Positions 62,680 to 64,000 of a DNA stretch of 64,000 nt are shown here, in pieces. Source of the stretch: Tomocerus qinae (Eukaryota; Arthropoda; Collembola; Entomobryomorpha; Tomoceridae); NCBI GenBank assembly GCA_020055645.1, contig CM034547.1, positions 39,287,909-39,351,908 on the forward strand, written 5' to 3'. Both the position numbers and the translations under genes were made by a program. How positions within the stretch are numbered: the first letter of the stretch is position 1; every line of letters starts with the position of its first letter. Below the pieces are notes generated by a model. That model did not search any database. It was not told the origin of the DNA and worked only from the letters and a program-made list of their open reading frames with translations.

Positions 62680-64000
62680 TGATATTTTCTTGCATTATTT
62701 TTTAAGAGCAACATATTTTTAAGTAAATCATTGTGTTTGTAAATGGCTAAGCATTAGCGAACCCGATGGCCAGTAATAAAACAATGAATTGTTGAACAAT
62801 GTACAATTAAAGGCGGTACTGCTGCAGGGAAAATTATTTTTACTTGCTAAGCGAATGTGTAAGTTGAATTTGATAGATACAATTCATCTGTCAAATGGGA
62901 AAAGAAATTCGCTGTTACACAACTCCGTGTGATAAGACTAATAATACTCTTATAGAAGATAATGGGAGAGTTGTTTGGGGATGGGAAGTTGGAAGAAAGA
63001 AAGTTTCTCGTGGAACATTGACTCGGGCGGCACGGTGGCTGATTTCTGACATGACTTTTCCTTTCGTCTGGACTCACTCAAGTTGAAGGCTTTTACTAAA
63101 GTTTAGGGACACAAATGGACGGACATGTTTTCCTTTGTCTGCTCTCCCAACATTTAGTACTTTGTACGGAAAGCAAGCACTTCAATAGTTTCTTGTTTCG
63201 TCTACTTTGTTACAAACTCGTGGTGACTACTTGTGACATGTCCGAAAACTGTTTCTCTTGTCTTCCTCCATTTGTAGTCCTTAAAGTGATGACTTGTCCG
63301 TTATTCCTCTACATGCAGCTTCCTCTTCAACTCTCACGGGCAAAGCAAAACAATCACCAAGTCTTGCAGTTTTCACCAATTTCCTCGTTTTGTGAAAGTA
63401 TATACACAATATTTACTCAAATAAGCTTTCACTAGAGAATAATAGTGAATATGTAGGTATATATAACATTCTGGAGGAATATAGAGCATTTATCTTGGGC
63501 ATTATAAACAGTTCCAGTCAAAAAATATGATTTAAATCCTAAATAGGAAAATTATAAGCAAAACTGTATATTGAACTTAACTAAACTGTATAAATATAAA
63601 CAGAACTTCAAGAGCTGCATCTATAATTAGATATCTGTATACTAAATGGGCATATTAAACATGATTTAATAGCGAGAGAGAAAGATAGTAGCTCGCAGCA
63701 AAATAAAATATCTATGTGCATAACAAACAGGTCGATCCCACTTCCATTTCTGTTAGACTCTTGTTCACTGTGAGTTTTTATACTTTTTTGATCCCATTAG
63801 CTATTCAAGTGGTCCTTGTGGACTCATATTTTCTCGACCAAATGGGATTTCACGAATTTTATCATAAAATTATATCAGCAAGTAAAAAGATTTATTGCAT
63901 GCAAATAGAGTAAGGGAGCGGATAAGGGAGTAGTGGTCAGACCGGGCCAGATATAGTAGATCGCCAAAACAAGAGTAGAAAGATGGTTGGTGGGAGTAAG
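62680..64000. other. Gene-free AT-rich stretch at the right edge
   Basis: AT-rich sequence without recognised features. A 106-codon frame at 63115-63435 shows no domain and starts and ends without gene-like context. Confidence 0.5.

Noticed and set aside
1..64000. CRISPR arrays, bacterial operons, riboswitches, origins
   Set aside because: No regularly spaced repeats or prokaryotic gene organisation; the content is that of an animal genome.

Overview
The window looks like AT-rich intergenic or intronic DNA from an animal, probably an arthropod-type genome. There are no bacterial operons or ribosome-binding sites, and long open frames are rare. Microsatellites are scattered through it, and it holds a metazoan-type BEL/Pao LTR retrotransposon and short cut-and-paste transposon derivatives. 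I recognise no host protein-coding gene, tRNA, rRNA or snRNA gene. The species cannot be named from this sequence alone.

The only large, certain feature is a complete BEL/Pao retrotransposon at 10277-16656, lying on the minus strand. It has two 411-bp LTRs that differ at one base, a 5-bp target duplication (ACCCT), a primer-binding site that looks tRNA-Tyr-like, and a purine-rich tract. One 998-codon frame encodes gag, protease and reverse transcriptase. The remaining pol (end of the peptidase-like region, RNase H, integrase and C-terminal domain) is present but split over five successive frames. The breaks lie in or near short homopolymers. An intact first half, a broken second half and almost identical LTRs are hard to explain by slow decay, so sequencing error or a copy that was defective when inserted are the leading explanations.

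Smaller elements are a 256-bp Tc1/mariner-type MITE at 56957-57212 with perfect 29-bp inverted ends and TA target sites, a weaker 339-bp MITE candidate at 3220-3558 (with a related end at 28625), a possible fragment of a LINE reverse transcriptase near 51.8 kb, and two regions (29.8 kb and 59.6 kb) that share short modules in opposite orientation.

The most unusual signal outside the transposons is compositional. At more than twenty places a G-rich (GA/GT) stretch of 100-300 bases is followed within a few hundred bases by a C-rich (CT/CA) stretch. The order is always G to C on the given strand, which reads the same on the other strand. I counted, for example, G48:C5 in 46981-47100 and then G5:C51 in 47281-47400. 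I know of no named element with this layout and report it as an unexplained pattern. The rest of the window is AT-rich sequence in which I see nothing specific.
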